From JABDMH01 sp050298535 (GTDB lineage: Bacteria > Bacteroidota > Bacteroidia > Chitinophagales > Saprospiraceae), in assembly GCA_050298535.1 (NCBI GenBank), contig JBNKUI010000048.1, forward strand, positions 1 to 64,000: 64,000 bases of DNA. The letters are read 5' to 3'. A program made the position numbers and the translations under genes. Shown here piece by piece: positions 35,538 to 45,186 of this stretch; positions within the stretch are counted from its first letter, which is position 1, and every line of letters starts with the position of its first letter. The notes under the pieces are model-generated. The model saw only the letters and a list, made by a program, of their open reading frames with translations. It made no database searches and was not told the DNA's origin.

Positions 35538-37466
35538 ATGGGAAAAATAATAGGTATAGATCTGGGAACCACGAACTCATGTGTGGCAGTAATGGAGGGG
35601 AACGAGCCGGTGGTCATCCCAAATGACGAGGGAAGACGTACGACGCCTTCCGTTGTGGCATTCATGGATAATGGGGAACGAAAGATTGGAGATCCTGCTA
35701 AACGTCAGGCCATTACTAATCCCGAGAGGACCATCTTTTCAATTAAGCGATTCATGGGGTCAAGGTATTCAGAGGTGAATACTGAGGCAAGTAGAGTGCC
35801 TTATGACGTTCAGAAGGGTGATAATGATACAATACGTGTAAATATCGAGGGACGTAAGTACACACCACAGGAAATTTCTGCTATGATTCTTCAGAAAATG
35901 AAGAAGGTAGCTGAAGACTACCTGGGCTCTGAGGTTACAGAGGCTGTTGTGACGGTACCAGCGTATTTCAATGATTCGCAGCGACAGGCTACAAAGGAAG
36001 CGGGTGAAATCGCAGGATTGACGATCAAGAGGATTATCAATGAGCCCACTGCCGCAGCGCTTGCTTATGGACTCGATAAGAAAGGTGTTGATGCCACTAT
36101 AGCGGTATTCGACCTTGGCGGTGGTACTTTTGATATTAGTATCCTGGAGCTAGGTGAAGGAGTTTTTGAAGTGAAATCCACGAATGGTGACACCCACCTA
36201 GGTGGAGACGACTTTGATCAGGTCTTGATTGATTTTCTAGCAGATGCCTTTAAATCGCAGGAAAATATAGATCTGAGAAAGGATCCGATGGCACTGCAAC
36301 GACTGAAAGATGCAGCTGAGAAGGCCAAAATTGAACTTTCTGCCTCAACCGAGACAGAGGTCAATCTTCCCTATATTACTGCGGTGGATGGTGTGCCTAA
36401 GCACCTTGTTCAAAAGATCTCTCGCGCTAAGTTTGAGCAGCTCGCAGATTCATTAGTTGAGAGGACATTAAAGCCTTGTCAGGAAGCATTGAATGATGCC
36501 GGACTCAATAAGAGTGATATTGACGAAATAATACTGGTGGGTGGATCTACAAGGATCCCAAGAATCCAGCAGGCAGTAGAGGAGTTTTTTGGTAAGAAGC
36601 CAAATAAGAGCGTGAATCCGGATGAAGTAGTAGCTACTGGAGCTGCAATTCAGGGTGGTGTTCTGAGCGGTGATGTACAGGATGTACTATTGCTAGATGT
36701 AACGCCCTTGTCAATGGGAATTGAAACCATGGGTGGCGTATATGATGTAGTCATAGAGGCCAACTCTACAATCCCTACTAAGAAGTCGAAGGTATATTCT
36801 ACTGCGTCAGATAATCAGCCTTCAGTGGAAATTCATATTCTTCAGGGAGAAAGACCTATGGCACGAGACAATCGTACAGTGGGACGGTTTATTTTGGATG
36901 GACTACCTCCCTCTCCAAGAGGAGTTCCTCAGATTGAGGTATCATTTGACATGGATGCCAATGGTATATTGAATGTTCATGCGAAGGATAAAGGTACCGG
37001 TAAAGAGCAGAAGATTAGAATTGAAGCTTCTACCGGACTTTCTAAAGAGGAAATCGAAAGAATGAAGAATGAGGCTGCAGCCAATGCCGAAACTGATAAG
37101 GCCGCCAGAGAGAAGGTGGATAAGATCAATGCAGCGGATACTTTAATCTTCCAGACAGAGAAACAGCTCAGTGAATTCGGTGATAAAGTACCCGCAGATA
37201 AGAAAGGCACCATTGAGAAAGCAGTGGCTGATCTGAAGGAGGCACATAAAGCTGAGGATTTGGACAAGATTGACGCAGCTACAAAAACGTTGAATGATGC
37301 ATGGGCAGCAGCAAGTCAGGATATCTATCAAGCACAACAAGATGCTGGTACAACCGGAGCTCAGACTTCAGGTGATACGGCTGGTGCAGATGCAAGCAAT
37401 GGAGCTGGAGAAGCTGAAGATGTGACGGATGTTGAGTTTGAGGAAGTTGACGATAAGAAAGATTAA
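35538..37466 (+). CDS. dnaK: Molecular chaperone DnaK (Hsp70)
   Basis: A 642-residue Hsp70. The nucleotide-binding domain (residues 1 to about 385) opens with GKIIGIDLGTTNSCVAVMEG and contains AVFDLGGGTFDISILELGEG and ILVGGSTRIPRIQ. The linker DVLLLDVTPLSMGIE leads into the substrate-binding domain, then a helical lid. The C-terminal tail ends with the acidic EDVTDVEFEEVDDKKD co-chaperone-binding tail. It folds and protects proteins with DnaJ and GrpE, neither of which is in this window. A sigma-54-like promoter and an upstream palindrome precede it, and a strong terminator follows. Confidence 0.98.
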   Translation: MGKIIGIDLGTTNSCVAVMEGNEPVVIPNDEGRRTTPSVVAFMDNGERKIGDPAKRQAITNPERTIFSIKRFMGSRYSEVNTEASRVPYDVQKGDNDTIRVNIEGRKYTPQEISAMILQKMKKVAEDYLGSEVTEAVVTVPAYFNDSQRQATKEAGEIAGLTIKRIINEPTAAALAYGLDKKGVDATIAVFDLGGGTFDISILELGEGVFEVKSTNGDTHLGGDDFDQVLIDFLADAFKSQENIDLRKDPMALQRLKDAAEKAKIELSASTETEVNLPYITAVDGVPKHLVQKISRAKFEQLADSLVERTLKPCQEALNDAGLNKSDIDEIILVGGSTRIPRIQQAVEEFFGKKPNKSVNPDEVVATGAAIQGGVLSGDVQDVLLLDVTPLSMGIETMGGVYDVVIEANSTIPTKKSKVYSTASDNQPSVEIHILQGERPMARDNRTVGRFILDGLPPSPRGVPQIEVSFDMDANGILNVHAKDKGTGKEQKIRIEASTGLSKEEIERMKNEAAANAETDKAAREKVDKINAADTLIFQTEKQLSEFGDKVPADKKGTIEKAVADLKEAHKAEDLDKIDAATKTLNDAWAAASQDIYQAQQDAGTTGAQTSGDTAGADASNGAGEAEDVTDVEFEEVDDKKD

Positions 37467-37531
37467 TTTGGATTACAGGATTCTGCCTGGCAGCGCGTAA
37501 TCTACCATATATATACTTTCTTGAATATACG

Positions 37532-37566
37532 GGCATCTGATCTGAAAAGATCAGGTGCCTTTTTTC
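37532..37566. terminator. Intrinsic terminator after dnaK
   Basis: An 11-bp stem with arms GGCATCTGATC and GATCAGGTGCC, a six-base loop and a run of seven T. It lies between convergent dnaK and dapB and ends at the dapB stop codon. The reverse strand has only weak T content, so it mainly serves dnaK. Confidence 0.88.
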
Positions 37567-38285
37567 TAGAATCCAAGCAGATCCTCCATACCAAAGCATC
37601 CCTGTTTACCTACCAACCATTCTGCCGCCGTGAGTGCCCCTGATGCGAAGCCCTGACGAGAAAATGCAGTATGTTTTATTTCAATGGCATCCACTTCAGA
37701 GGTATATTGGATGCTATGGGTCCCAGGAGTGTCACCAATGCGAAGAGACTCGATGGCAATCTCATCATTCTTGCCATTCGTTTCGTTTATCCAACTGCCT
37801 TTTCTTCTAATATTTTCAAGAATGCCTTCTGCCAGTGTGATCGCCGTACCGCTCGGAGCATCCAGCTTTTGTGTATGATGTATCTCCTGCATTTCGACAT
37901 CGTATTCCGGTAAATTGTTCATCCGGATAGCGAGATATCGATTGAGTGCAAAGAAGAGGTTGACCCCAATGCTATAATTTGAGGCATAGAAGAAAGCCGA
38001 GTTTGCTTTGGTGCAGACTGTTTTTATTTCATCCATTCGTTCTAACCAGCCAGTAGTGCCAGAAACAACTGGCACACCCTGTTTCAGCGAAGTGGCAATA
38101 TTCTGAAAAGCTGCCTCAGGTCGCGTAAATTCAATAGCTACATCAGCTGTTACAGGGGAAAGATCTACAAGGGAATCTGTGGCGTTCACATCTATTTTTA
38201 GTGAAATGTCATGTCCCTTCTCTATTGCGATTTTCTCAATCGTTTTACCCATCTTTCCATAACCTATCAAAGCGATCTTTAGCAT
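37566..38285 (-). CDS. dapB: 4-hydroxy-tetrahydrodipicolinate reductase DapB
   Basis: A 239-residue enzyme of lysine and diaminopimelate synthesis that reduces the DapA product with NAD(P)H. The Rossmann motif is IALIGYGKMGKTIEKIA at the N-terminus. VVSGTTGW is the nucleotide loop, and MQEIHHTQKLDAPSGTAITLAEGI carries the catalytic His-His and Lys. ATG 38285 (MLKIALIGYG) matches the family start; another in-frame ATG two codons upstream is equally usable. It converges on dnaK and diverges from hemE. Confidence 0.95.
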   Translation of the reverse strand: MLKIALIGYGKMGKTIEKIAIEKGHDISLKIDVNATDSLVDLSPVTADVAIEFTRPEAAFQNIATSLKQGVPVVSGTTGWLERMDEIKTVCTKANSAFFYASNYSIGVNLFFALNRYLAIRMNNLPEYDVEMQEIHHTQKLDAPSGTAITLAEGILENIRRKGSWINETNGKNDEIAIESLRIGDTPGTHSIQYTSEVDAIEIKHTAFSRQGFASGALTAAEWLVGKQGCFGMEDLLGF

Positions 38286-38372
38286 AGTCATTCTATTGTC
38301 ATATTGAAACGACCAAATATCGAGATAATCGTCGAATATCCTACCTTCACAACTCGAAGAAAGTCCTCCTCA

Positions 38373-39401
38373 TTGATACAGAACGATTTATTACTGCAAA
38401 CCCTAGCGGGAAAGGAAACTCACAGACCACCAGTCTGGCTTATGAGACAAGCCGGTAGGATTCTACCCGAATACAGGGCAATTCGATCTTCACTGTCAGG
38501 CTTTAAAGAGTTGGTATCTACCCCTGAGCTTGCAGCTGAAGTCACGGTACAGCCTGTTGACATTCTTGGGGTGGATGCGGCTATTATATTTAGTGATATC
38601 CTGGTCATACCCGAGTGTATGGGGCTGGACTATACCATGGTGGAAAAAGTGGGACCTCGATTTCCGGTGACCATAGAAAATGCTACGGATGTGGATCGGC
38701 TCATTTCCGGTGCTGGGGCGGCTGAAAGACTTCAGTATGTATTTGAAGCCATTCGAGCTACAAAGAAAGTACTTAACGCACGGGTTCCGCTGATTGGTTT
38801 CTCTGGCGCTCCTTGGACTCTTCTGGCGTACATGGTGGAAGGAGGTGGAAGCAAAACATTCTCGAAGGCCAAGTCATTGCTGTATCGTGAGCCTGCACTT
38901 GCACATAAGCTTCTTACGCGTATTACAGAAACGGTCATTGCCTATCTTAAATTGAAGATTGAATCCGGAGTGGATGTAGTGCAACTATTTGATAGTTGGT
39001 CAGGAATACTCAATCAACCGTTATATCGAGAATTTGGGTTGCCCTATATCGAGCAAATCTGCAATGCCATAAAGGATGATACACCCACCATCGTATTCAG
39101 CAAGGGAGCCTGGTTTTCCCTACAGGATCTTAACGATATTGATGGAGTGACTATTGGTCTGGATTGGCAAACTAGTCCAGAATTGGCTCGGGAGATCTTT
39201 GGCAAGGAACGAGTCCTCCAGGGTAATCTTGATCCCAGTTGTCTGTTGAGTTCTCTTGATGTAATTGAGTCGAAGACCAAGGATATGATCCAGGCCTTTG
39301 GTCGGCATCATATAGCCAATCTGGGTCATGGCGTATATCCTAATACCCCGGTAGAACACGTGAAAGCCTTCATCGACACCGTACAATCATATAGATATTA
39401 A
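38373..39401 (+). CDS. hemE: Uroporphyrinogen decarboxylase HemE
   Basis: A 342-residue enzyme that removes four carboxyl groups from uroporphyrinogen III to give coproporphyrinogen III in heme synthesis. It contains RPPVWLMRQAGRILPEYR (catalytic Arg region), IIFSDILVIPECMGL, GFSGAPWTLLAYMVEGGGSK and NLGHGVYPNTPVEHV. No ATG fits the N-terminus. TTG 38373 gives MIQNDLLLQTL, matching the family, whereas the TTG at 38304 adds 23 unconserved residues. Divergent from dapB. Confidence 0.95.
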   Translation: MIQNDLLLQTLAGKETHRPPVWLMRQAGRILPEYRAIRSSLSGFKELVSTPELAAEVTVQPVDILGVDAAIIFSDILVIPECMGLDYTMVEKVGPRFPVTIENATDVDRLISGAGAAERLQYVFEAIRATKKVLNARVPLIGFSGAPWTLLAYMVEGGGSKTFSKAKSLLYREPALAHKLLTRITETVIAYLKLKIESGVDVVQLFDSWSGILNQPLYREFGLPYIEQICNAIKDDTPTIVFSKGAWFSLQDLNDIDGVTIGLDWQTSPELAREIFGKERVLQGNLDPSCLLSSLDVIESKTKDMIQAFGRHHIANLGHGVYPNTPVEHVKAFIDTVQSYRY

Positions 39402-39524
39402 TATCCTGTATGATTGGATTACTCTGATGCCTGGTAGTGGTTGAACCTCAGGCTGTTAGACATTGTTTGTAAATATTAGTTTTTAACTCTGATCAATTTG
39501 TCTAAATTTGAACAGATAGACGTG

Positions 39525-40400
39525 ATGGAACAAAAACCAGAAGTACAATCGATGGGATGGTTCAAGAGGCTGAAAGAAGGTATTCAGACAGCGACCAAAC
39601 ACAAGAAGGAAGTACCTGACGGTGTATGGTTTAAGTGTGATGACTGCAAGGAGACCAGTACCATGAAAGAGCTAAAGGAAAACTTTTTCATGTGTCCTAA
39701 ATGTGGATATCATTGCCGGATTGGATCACACGATTACTTTGATATCCTCTTTGACGGTGGGTACGAAGAATTATTTGGAGATCTGAGATCATATGATTTT
39801 ATGGAATTTACGGATCTCAAACCCTACAATGAACGACTGGAACAAGCTCACGATAAGACCAATTTGTCAGAAGCAATATCTGTTGCTACCGGTAAGATCG
39901 AAAGGAAACCTTTAGTGGTAGCTGCTATGGATTTTAGCTTTATTGGAGGTTCCATGGGGTCAGTGGTGGGAGAGAAAATAGCGCTGGCAATCGAATACTG
40001 TATTCAGAAAGCCACACCATTACTGATCATTTCTAAGTCAGGTGGAGCCCGCATGATGGAATCCGCATTCAGTCTCATGCAACTAGCCAAGACCTCTGCC
40101 TTGCTGACAAAATTGTCGGCCTCTAAGATTCCATATCTATCTTTGATGACGGATCCAACTACCGGGGGAGTTACTGCCTCGTTTGCCATGCTGGGAGATA
40201 TTAATTTTTCTGAACCTAAGGCATTGATTGGCTTTGCCGGACCGAGGGTAATCCGTGAAACAATCAAAAGGGATCTTCCCGAAGGATTTCAAACTTCCGA
40301 GTTCTTATTGGAGCATGGATTTCTCGATTTTATTGTATCCAGAGATCAATTGAAGGGGCGTCTTTCCAGCCTTTTAGATCTCTTGCGAAATAAGAGATAG
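39525..40400 (+). CDS. accD: Acetyl-CoA carboxylase carboxyltransferase beta subunit AccD
   Basis: A 291-residue subunit that, with AccA, moves CO2 from carboxybiotin to acetyl-CoA to make malonyl-CoA for fatty acid synthesis. The four-cysteine zinc ribbon is visible near the N-terminus (FKCDDC and FMCPKCGYHC), followed by the carboxyltransferase core with KTSALLTKLSASKIPYLSLMTDPTTGGV and FAGPRVIRETI. Two starts are possible: ATG 39525, used here, or ATG 39552, which gives the common MGWFKR opening. It is convergent with bshC, with a 7-bp hairpin (40437-40457) in the gap. Confidence 0.95.
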   Translation: MEQKPEVQSMGWFKRLKEGIQTATKHKKEVPDGVWFKCDDCKETSTMKELKENFFMCPKCGYHCRIGSHDYFDILFDGGYEELFGDLRSYDFMEFTDLKPYNERLEQAHDKTNLSEAISVATGKIERKPLVVAAMDFSFIGGSMGSVVGEKIALAIEYCIQKATPLLIISKSGGARMMESAFSLMQLAKTSALLTKLSASKIPYLSLMTDPTTGGVTASFAMLGDINFSEPKALIGFAGPRVIRETIKRDLPEGFQTSEFLLEHGFLDFIVSRDQLKGRLSSLLDLLRNKR

Positions 40401-40462
40401 TTAATTACTTTAATTTATTGATGCTCAGTGATTTGTTGCTACTGGATTCAAGTAGCATCGCA

Positions 40463-42055
40463 TTACACCTCAATCACTTTTAGTCTCGTATCCAATGGAT
40501 CAAAAGCTTCCATGAGATTCGAGAGGTAATTTTCGGGATCCCGGAAATAGAAGTTCAGGAAGTTGATCTTTCTTTCTTGTAGACTTCCATGAGGAAATAG
40601 CTTATCAAGAACCGTCTTTATCTGACCAATAGCAATATCATGCTTCTGTTTTTCAGTTCTCCTCATGCGGTCTTCAATCTTTTCCAGTGACTTTAACTGG
40701 TTCTTTGCTTCAGCTGCGATGGCGCTCCTCAGGGTTGGATCTATAGCTTTAGCTTTCTCTTCGATACCCTTGAAGATTTGAATTAGTTGTCCTTTTTCCT
40801 TTCCCAGCTTAAACTCATTTTCAGCAGCAGCTGTGACGTATTCCTTGATTAGAACCGTTTCCTCCTTGAAAAAATCCGATAAGGTAAGTCCCAGTTTATT
40901 GATTCGTTTCGTGACAGAACCTTCTACCCACAAACATGAATCCCTTCTAATAAGCATGGGGAAATTTAAGTCAAAGTGAGCAAACTGAGATTTTCGTTCA
41001 ATCCAGTACGCGAGTTCACCCCCACCTCCAATGTAAGCCAGGTTTGGAAGAATGGTTTCCTGATATAGGGGCCGCATCACAACATTAGGACTAAACCGTT
41101 CTGGAGATTCTTGTAGAAGATCCAGGATCTCCTCCTGAGAATACGTGATATCGGTGTCGACAACGGTATACTTTCCATCCACAAGTTCTATTCGATCTCT
41201 CCGACCTTTATCCAAAAGAAAGAGATTAATTTCTCGAACGTAGGCTTGTGGTTTAAAGCCAGCTTCTTCGATTTTATCTTGAGTTTCTCTGACGAGTGTC
41301 ATAGAATGATGATCGATCAGTTCATCTTTGAAGATGGGAATCATCTTTCGCTTCAGAGCAGGATGATCCATGTTTAGGACTACGATTCCAATTTCACTGA
41401 AGATTCCATTTATTAGATCACAGAATGCAGTGCCATACACCTCATGGGCAGTATGAGTTTTGTGAAATAGCTCATAAATTCGCTCGGCAGACGGAGAAGT
41501 CCCCAGGATTTCTTTGAGCTCTTCAAGTGCTGGGCCCAGAGATTTTGTGGACATCCTTGCCACAGATCCATTCTCTTCATTGTTCCATATGATTTCCTTG
41601 CCAAAAAGATTCATATGGTTCATTTCCTCGAAATCATGATCTTCTCCACCTGATATAAAGATCGGCACAAAGTGGTATTCGGGATAGGCAGACTGAAGGT
41701 TGCGAGTCATCTTGACGGCCGATATTATCTTGTATATCACATATAAGGGGCCCGTAAATAGGACAGGTTGGTGAGCAGTCGTGATGGTAAAAGTCTTTTC
41801 ATTTGAAAGAAGATTTACCAAGTTCTCTCCTTTTTCGGTATCAGTGACATAGTGTTTGTACTGTTCTTTCAATACCTGGACGAGGAGTTTTCGATCAGTT
41901 GTATCCTTCTTTTTGTCTTCTATGACCTGACCAAAGGAGTCCATAGTTGGGGTATACTTGATAAACTTGTCGAGTCGGCTATCTTGCGTGGCTATAGCTA
42001 CGTCAGTAGGAGAAAACTGTGATATTTCTCCGAAATTACAATGTGTGATTTTCAT
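40463..42055 (-). CDS. bshC: Bacillithiol biosynthesis cysteine-adding enzyme BshC
   Basis: A 530-residue protein of the BshC family, which attaches cysteine to glucosaminyl-malate in the last step of bacillithiol synthesis. Diagnostic stretches are TITTAHQPVLFTGPLYVIYKIISAV (usually TTGHQ), FVPIFISGGEDHDFEEMNH and VVMRPLYQETILPNLAYIGGGGELAYW. The C-terminus has the long coiled-coil of the family (about 380-490). ATG 42055 (MKITHCNFGEI) is taken as the start; an ATG three codons upstream is possible. bshA and bshB are not in this window. A DinB-fold gene is divergent. Confidence 0.93.
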   Translation of the reverse strand: MKITHCNFGEISQFSPTDVAIATQDSRLDKFIKYTPTMDSFGQVIEDKKKDTTDRKLLVQVLKEQYKHYVTDTEKGENLVNLLSNEKTFTITTAHQPVLFTGPLYVIYKIISAVKMTRNLQSAYPEYHFVPIFISGGEDHDFEEMNHMNLFGKEIIWNNEENGSVARMSTKSLGPALEELKEILGTSPSAERIYELFHKTHTAHEVYGTAFCDLINGIFSEIGIVVLNMDHPALKRKMIPIFKDELIDHHSMTLVRETQDKIEEAGFKPQAYVREINLFLLDKGRRDRIELVDGKYTVVDTDITYSQEEILDLLQESPERFSPNVVMRPLYQETILPNLAYIGGGGELAYWIERKSQFAHFDLNFPMLIRRDSCLWVEGSVTKRINKLGLTLSDFFKEETVLIKEYVTAAAENEFKLGKEKGQLIQIFKGIEEKAKAIDPTLRSAIAAEAKNQLKSLEKIEDRMRRTEKQKHDIAIGQIKTVLDKLFPHGSLQERKINFLNFYFRDPENYLSNLMEAFDPLDTRLKVIEV

Positions 42056-42203
42056 GGGAGGCAATATTAAAATATTCGGTTGATATACATCGGGATGAGC
42101 CCTGGCAATACGAATGTCTAGTATGACTTTAACGTAAGCTTAATAGTTTTTTGGATATAGAACACTGCCTTCGGTAGCAGATCGAGATTTATGATATTTT
42201 TGC

Positions 42204-42752
42204 ATGGTGGAAAGTGCAACAAAGTTCCAAAACCTGAGCCAAGCTTTGATTGGTCTTCAGACAGAACGTGATCGGCTAATTGAGCTGTTGAGAAGATTTG
42301 ACAAGGAGCAATTAAACCGATCTCCAGAAATTGGTGTTTGGTCACCTATGGAGGTTTTGCATCATATAATCATTAGTGAGGAAGGGTCATTGAAGTATGT
42401 CAAGAAGAAGTTATCGTTCAATCCGGTTTTACCGAGAACAAGTTTGATTTCAACTTTACGTTATCAAGTTCTGATAGGTGCGATCCATTCGCCCTTTCAT
42501 TTTAAGGCTCCATCAGAGGTAGTTCCCCAGTCTAAGGAGTATGATTTGGAATCCCTGGAGAATCACTGGCAGAAAGTAGCGGGAGAATTGCACAATTACC
42601 TGGTGGATATAGAACCTCGTTTGTTGGATTATCAGGTGTACAAACATCCCCTGGCGGGAAGGCTTTCAATCGTGCAAATGGTGGGCTTTCTAAAGCACCA
42701 TCTGTTGCGACATAAAAAGCAGATTGTCAGTAGACTACCCTCTGTTAGTTAA
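42204..42752 (+). CDS. DinB/YfiT-fold protein
   Basis: A 182-residue four-helix-bundle protein of the DinB superfamily. The metal triad is suggested by H in WSPMEVLHHIIISEE and by the two His in GFLKHHLLRHKKQI near the C-terminus. The superfamily includes bacillithiol S-transferases (BstA, YfiT) and mycothiol-dependent isomerases. Being divergent from bshC, about 150 bp between starts, makes a bacillithiol-linked role attractive but unproven. deoC follows after 33 bp on the same strand, so it may alternatively belong with that operon. Confidence 0.85.
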   Translation: MVESATKFQNLSQALIGLQTERDRLIELLRRFDKEQLNRSPEIGVWSPMEVLHHIIISEEGSLKYVKKKLSFNPVLPRTSLISTLRYQVLIGAIHSPFHFKAPSEVVPQSKEYDLESLENHWQKVAGELHNYLVDIEPRLLDYQVYKHPLAGRLSIVQMVGFLKHHLLRHKKQIVSRLPSVS

Positions 42753-42785
42753 TTTGATAGTTTATGATATTATAATCGAGATTTA

Positions 42786-43682
42786 ATGGATCCATCAAAA
42801 ATTGAATCACCCACGATTGATCAGGTGGGAGTGGAGGAGCGAATATCTAGACTTAAGAGCAGAAGTATCAAGAAGGACTCTAAAGTGTATGCGCTTAAGA
42901 TGGTACTGAGTATGGTTGATCTAACTACCCTAAGTGGAGACGATACCCCCGGGAAGGTCCGACAGCTATGTTATAAGGCCCTGCATCTGCACGATGCATA
43001 TCCTGGTCTCCCGACAGTCGCTGCGATATGTGTGTATCCTTCGATGGTTAAGGTCGCCGCAGACTACTTAAAGGGATCTGGTATTCATGTGGCATCTGTA
43101 GCCACTTCTTTTCCCAGTGGACAAAGTACATTGGCCCTAAAGTTGGAGGAGACTCGCTACGCTGTCGATGAGGGAGCCAATGAGATAGATATGGTGATCT
43201 CGCGCGGTCGTTTTCTCATGGGGGATGTCCAGTATGTCTTTGATGAAATTGCTGCAGTGAAGGAAGCATGCGGGAAAGCACACCTAAAGGTCATATTGGA
43301 GACAGGTGAGCTTTCCACTTTAGACAATGTAAGAAAAGCCAGTGATTTGGCCATGTATGCAGGTGCGGACTTTATAAAGACCAGTACGGGTAAGATTGCT
43401 CCGGCAGCAACTCTACCAGTCACCTTGGTGATGTTAGAAGCTATCAGGGACTACTATTATGAGACGGGCTCAAGGGTAGGAATGAAACCTGCAGGTGGTA
43501 TACGTGATTCAAAAACTGCGCTGCAATATCTGGTGACATTGCGCGAAACATTGGGAAATGATTGGTTGAGTCCAGCCCTCTTCCGTTTTGGGGCTAGTAG
43601 CCTGGCAAATGATGTTTTGATGCAGCTTGAGAAACAACGCACTGGTAGATACCAGTCGGCAGATTACTTTTCATTGGATTAA
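42786..43682 (+). CDS. deoC: Deoxyribose-phosphate aldolase DeoC
   Basis: A 298-residue class I aldolase that cleaves 2-deoxyribose 5-phosphate to acetaldehyde and glyceraldehyde 3-phosphate. The Schiff-base lysine is K198 in DFIKTSTGK. The second active-site lysine is K234 in GMKPAGGIR, and D135 (NEIDMVI) corresponds to the proton-relay Asp. An N-terminal extension of about 30 residues precedes the TIM barrel. The two aldehyde dehydrogenase genes follow after 15 and 10 bp, so the acetaldehyde is probably oxidised by their products. This links to the nucleoside phosphorylase operon a few kb downstream. Confidence 0.96.
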   Translation: MDPSKIESPTIDQVGVEERISRLKSRSIKKDSKVYALKMVLSMVDLTTLSGDDTPGKVRQLCYKALHLHDAYPGLPTVAAICVYPSMVKVAADYLKGSGIHVASVATSFPSGQSTLALKLEETRYAVDEGANEIDMVISRGRFLMGDVQYVFDEIAAVKEACGKAHLKVILETGELSTLDNVRKASDLAMYAGADFIKTSTGKIAPAATLPVTLVMLEAIRDYYYETGSRVGMKPAGGIRDSKTALQYLVTLRETLGNDWLSPALFRFGASSLANDVLMQLEKQRTGRYQSADYFSLD

Positions 43683-43697
43683 GCAGAAGGAAGGGAA

Positions 43698-45176
43698 ATG
43701 GCAAAAAAGAAAAACAAAGAGAAGGCCCCTATAAATTTTAACACGGATTGGAAGTATGATCCTGCTCCCGAGAGTGTGGACCATATCAAAGTCAACAAAC
43801 AGTATGAGCACTACATAGGGGGTAACTGGACAAAACCTGCTGAGGAAAAATACTTCAACACAATCAACCCTGCAAGTGGTAAGCGACTGGCCAAAATTGC
43901 TGCAGGAAGCAGCACAGATATTGAAACTGCCGTATCAGCAGCTCGCCAGGCCTTTGGACCCTGGTCTGCACTACCCGCTAAAGAGCGAGGAAAATGGTTG
44001 TTCAAGCTGGCCCGTCAAATTCAGGAGCGCGCTCGTGAATTCGCAGTGATTGAAAGTCTGGATGGAGGCAAACCCATTCGTGAATCGAAATCTGTCGATA
44101 TCCCATTAGCGGCAGCCCACTTCTTTTATCACGCCGGATGGGCCGACAAATTGGAATATGCATTTCCAGGAAGAAACCCCGAGCCGCTTGGAGTAACAGG
44201 ACAAATTATACCCTGGAACTTTCCCTTGCTGATGGCGTCATGGAAATTGGCACCTGCCTTGGCCACGGGAAATACCGTCGTGCTAAAACCCGCTGAAACT
44301 ACGCCACTGACTGCCCTTAAACTGGCAGAGCTCATCGATGACCTTGGTTTTCCTCCGGGAGTTATCAATATCGTGACCGGAGCGGGTGATACGGGTGCCG
44401 CCCTGGTAAAGCATCCGGGGGTCGATAAGATCGCCTTTACCGGATCTACAGAAGTAGGCAAGGAGATACAGCGAAGCATTGCCGGTACTCCTAAGAGATT
44501 GACATTAGAACTGGGTGGGAAGGCCGCAAATATTATTCTTGAAGACGCTGCAATTGACCAGGCAGTGGAAGGTATTATTAATGGTATCTATTTCAATCAG
44601 GGCCATGTCTGCTGTGCCGGATCACGATTACTGGTTCAGGAGTCCATTGAGAAAAAAGTGATTGCCAAGCTAAAGGATCGAATGTCTACTCTCATCATTG
44701 GAGACCCTCTGGACAAGAATACGGATGTAGGTGCCATCAATTCGAGATCACAGCTGAAGACCATTCAAAAATACATTGAACTGGGAGAAAAAGAGGGAGG
44801 CCAAGTGTTTCAATGCGAGGGAGATTTGCCGGATGGAAAGGGATTTTGGTGTAAGCCTACTCTTTTCACAGGATTAGCGCAGTCAAGTACACTGGTCAAA
44901 GAGGAGATCTTTGGACCCGTGCTGGCAATTCAGTCGTTTCGAACCTTAGAGGAAGCGATCACCAAAGCCAATAACACACCATATGGACTTTCGGCAGGAG
45001 TCTGGACCGATAAGGGCTCCAAGATCTTTAAGATGACGAATAAATTGAAGGCCGGTATTATTTGGGCAAACACCTATAATAAGTTTGATCCAGCGGCACC
45101 CTTTGGAGGGTACAAGGAGAGTGGATTTGGAAGGGAAGGCGGCCTGCATGGACTGTCTGCTTATATAACCTATTAA
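43698..45176 (+). CDS. Aldehyde dehydrogenase, full-length
   Basis: A 492-residue NAD(P)-dependent aldehyde dehydrogenase. The catalytic nucleophile is C305 (FNQGHVCCAGSRL) and the general base E271 (LELGGKAA). GQIIPWNFPLL and AFTGSTEVGKEI form the coenzyme-binding part, and AAPFGGYKESGFGREGG is the C-terminal oligomerisation signature. It starts with a basic 11-residue leader (MAKKKNKEKAP). Its place between deoC and a truncated paralogue suggests that it oxidises acetaldehyde from deoxyribose phosphate to acetate, which is inference. A pair of this kind recalls the two-domain ALDH16 family. Confidence 0.95.
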   Translation: MAKKKNKEKAPINFNTDWKYDPAPESVDHIKVNKQYEHYIGGNWTKPAEEKYFNTINPASGKRLAKIAAGSSTDIETAVSAARQAFGPWSALPAKERGKWLFKLARQIQERAREFAVIESLDGGKPIRESKSVDIPLAAAHFFYHAGWADKLEYAFPGRNPEPLGVTGQIIPWNFPLLMASWKLAPALATGNTVVLKPAETTPLTALKLAELIDDLGFPPGVINIVTGAGDTGAALVKHPGVDKIAFTGSTEVGKEIQRSIAGTPKRLTLELGGKAANIILEDAAIDQAVEGIINGIYFNQGHVCCAGSRLLVQESIEKKVIAKLKDRMSTLIIGDPLDKNTDVGAINSRSQLKTIQKYIELGEKEGGQVFQCEGDLPDGKGFWCKPTLFTGLAQSSTLVKEEIFGPVLAIQSFRTLEEAITKANNTPYGLSAGVWTDKGSKIFKMTNKLKAGIIWANTYNKFDPAAPFGGYKESGFGREGGLHGLSAYITY

Positions 45177-45186
45177 ATGCATTAGT

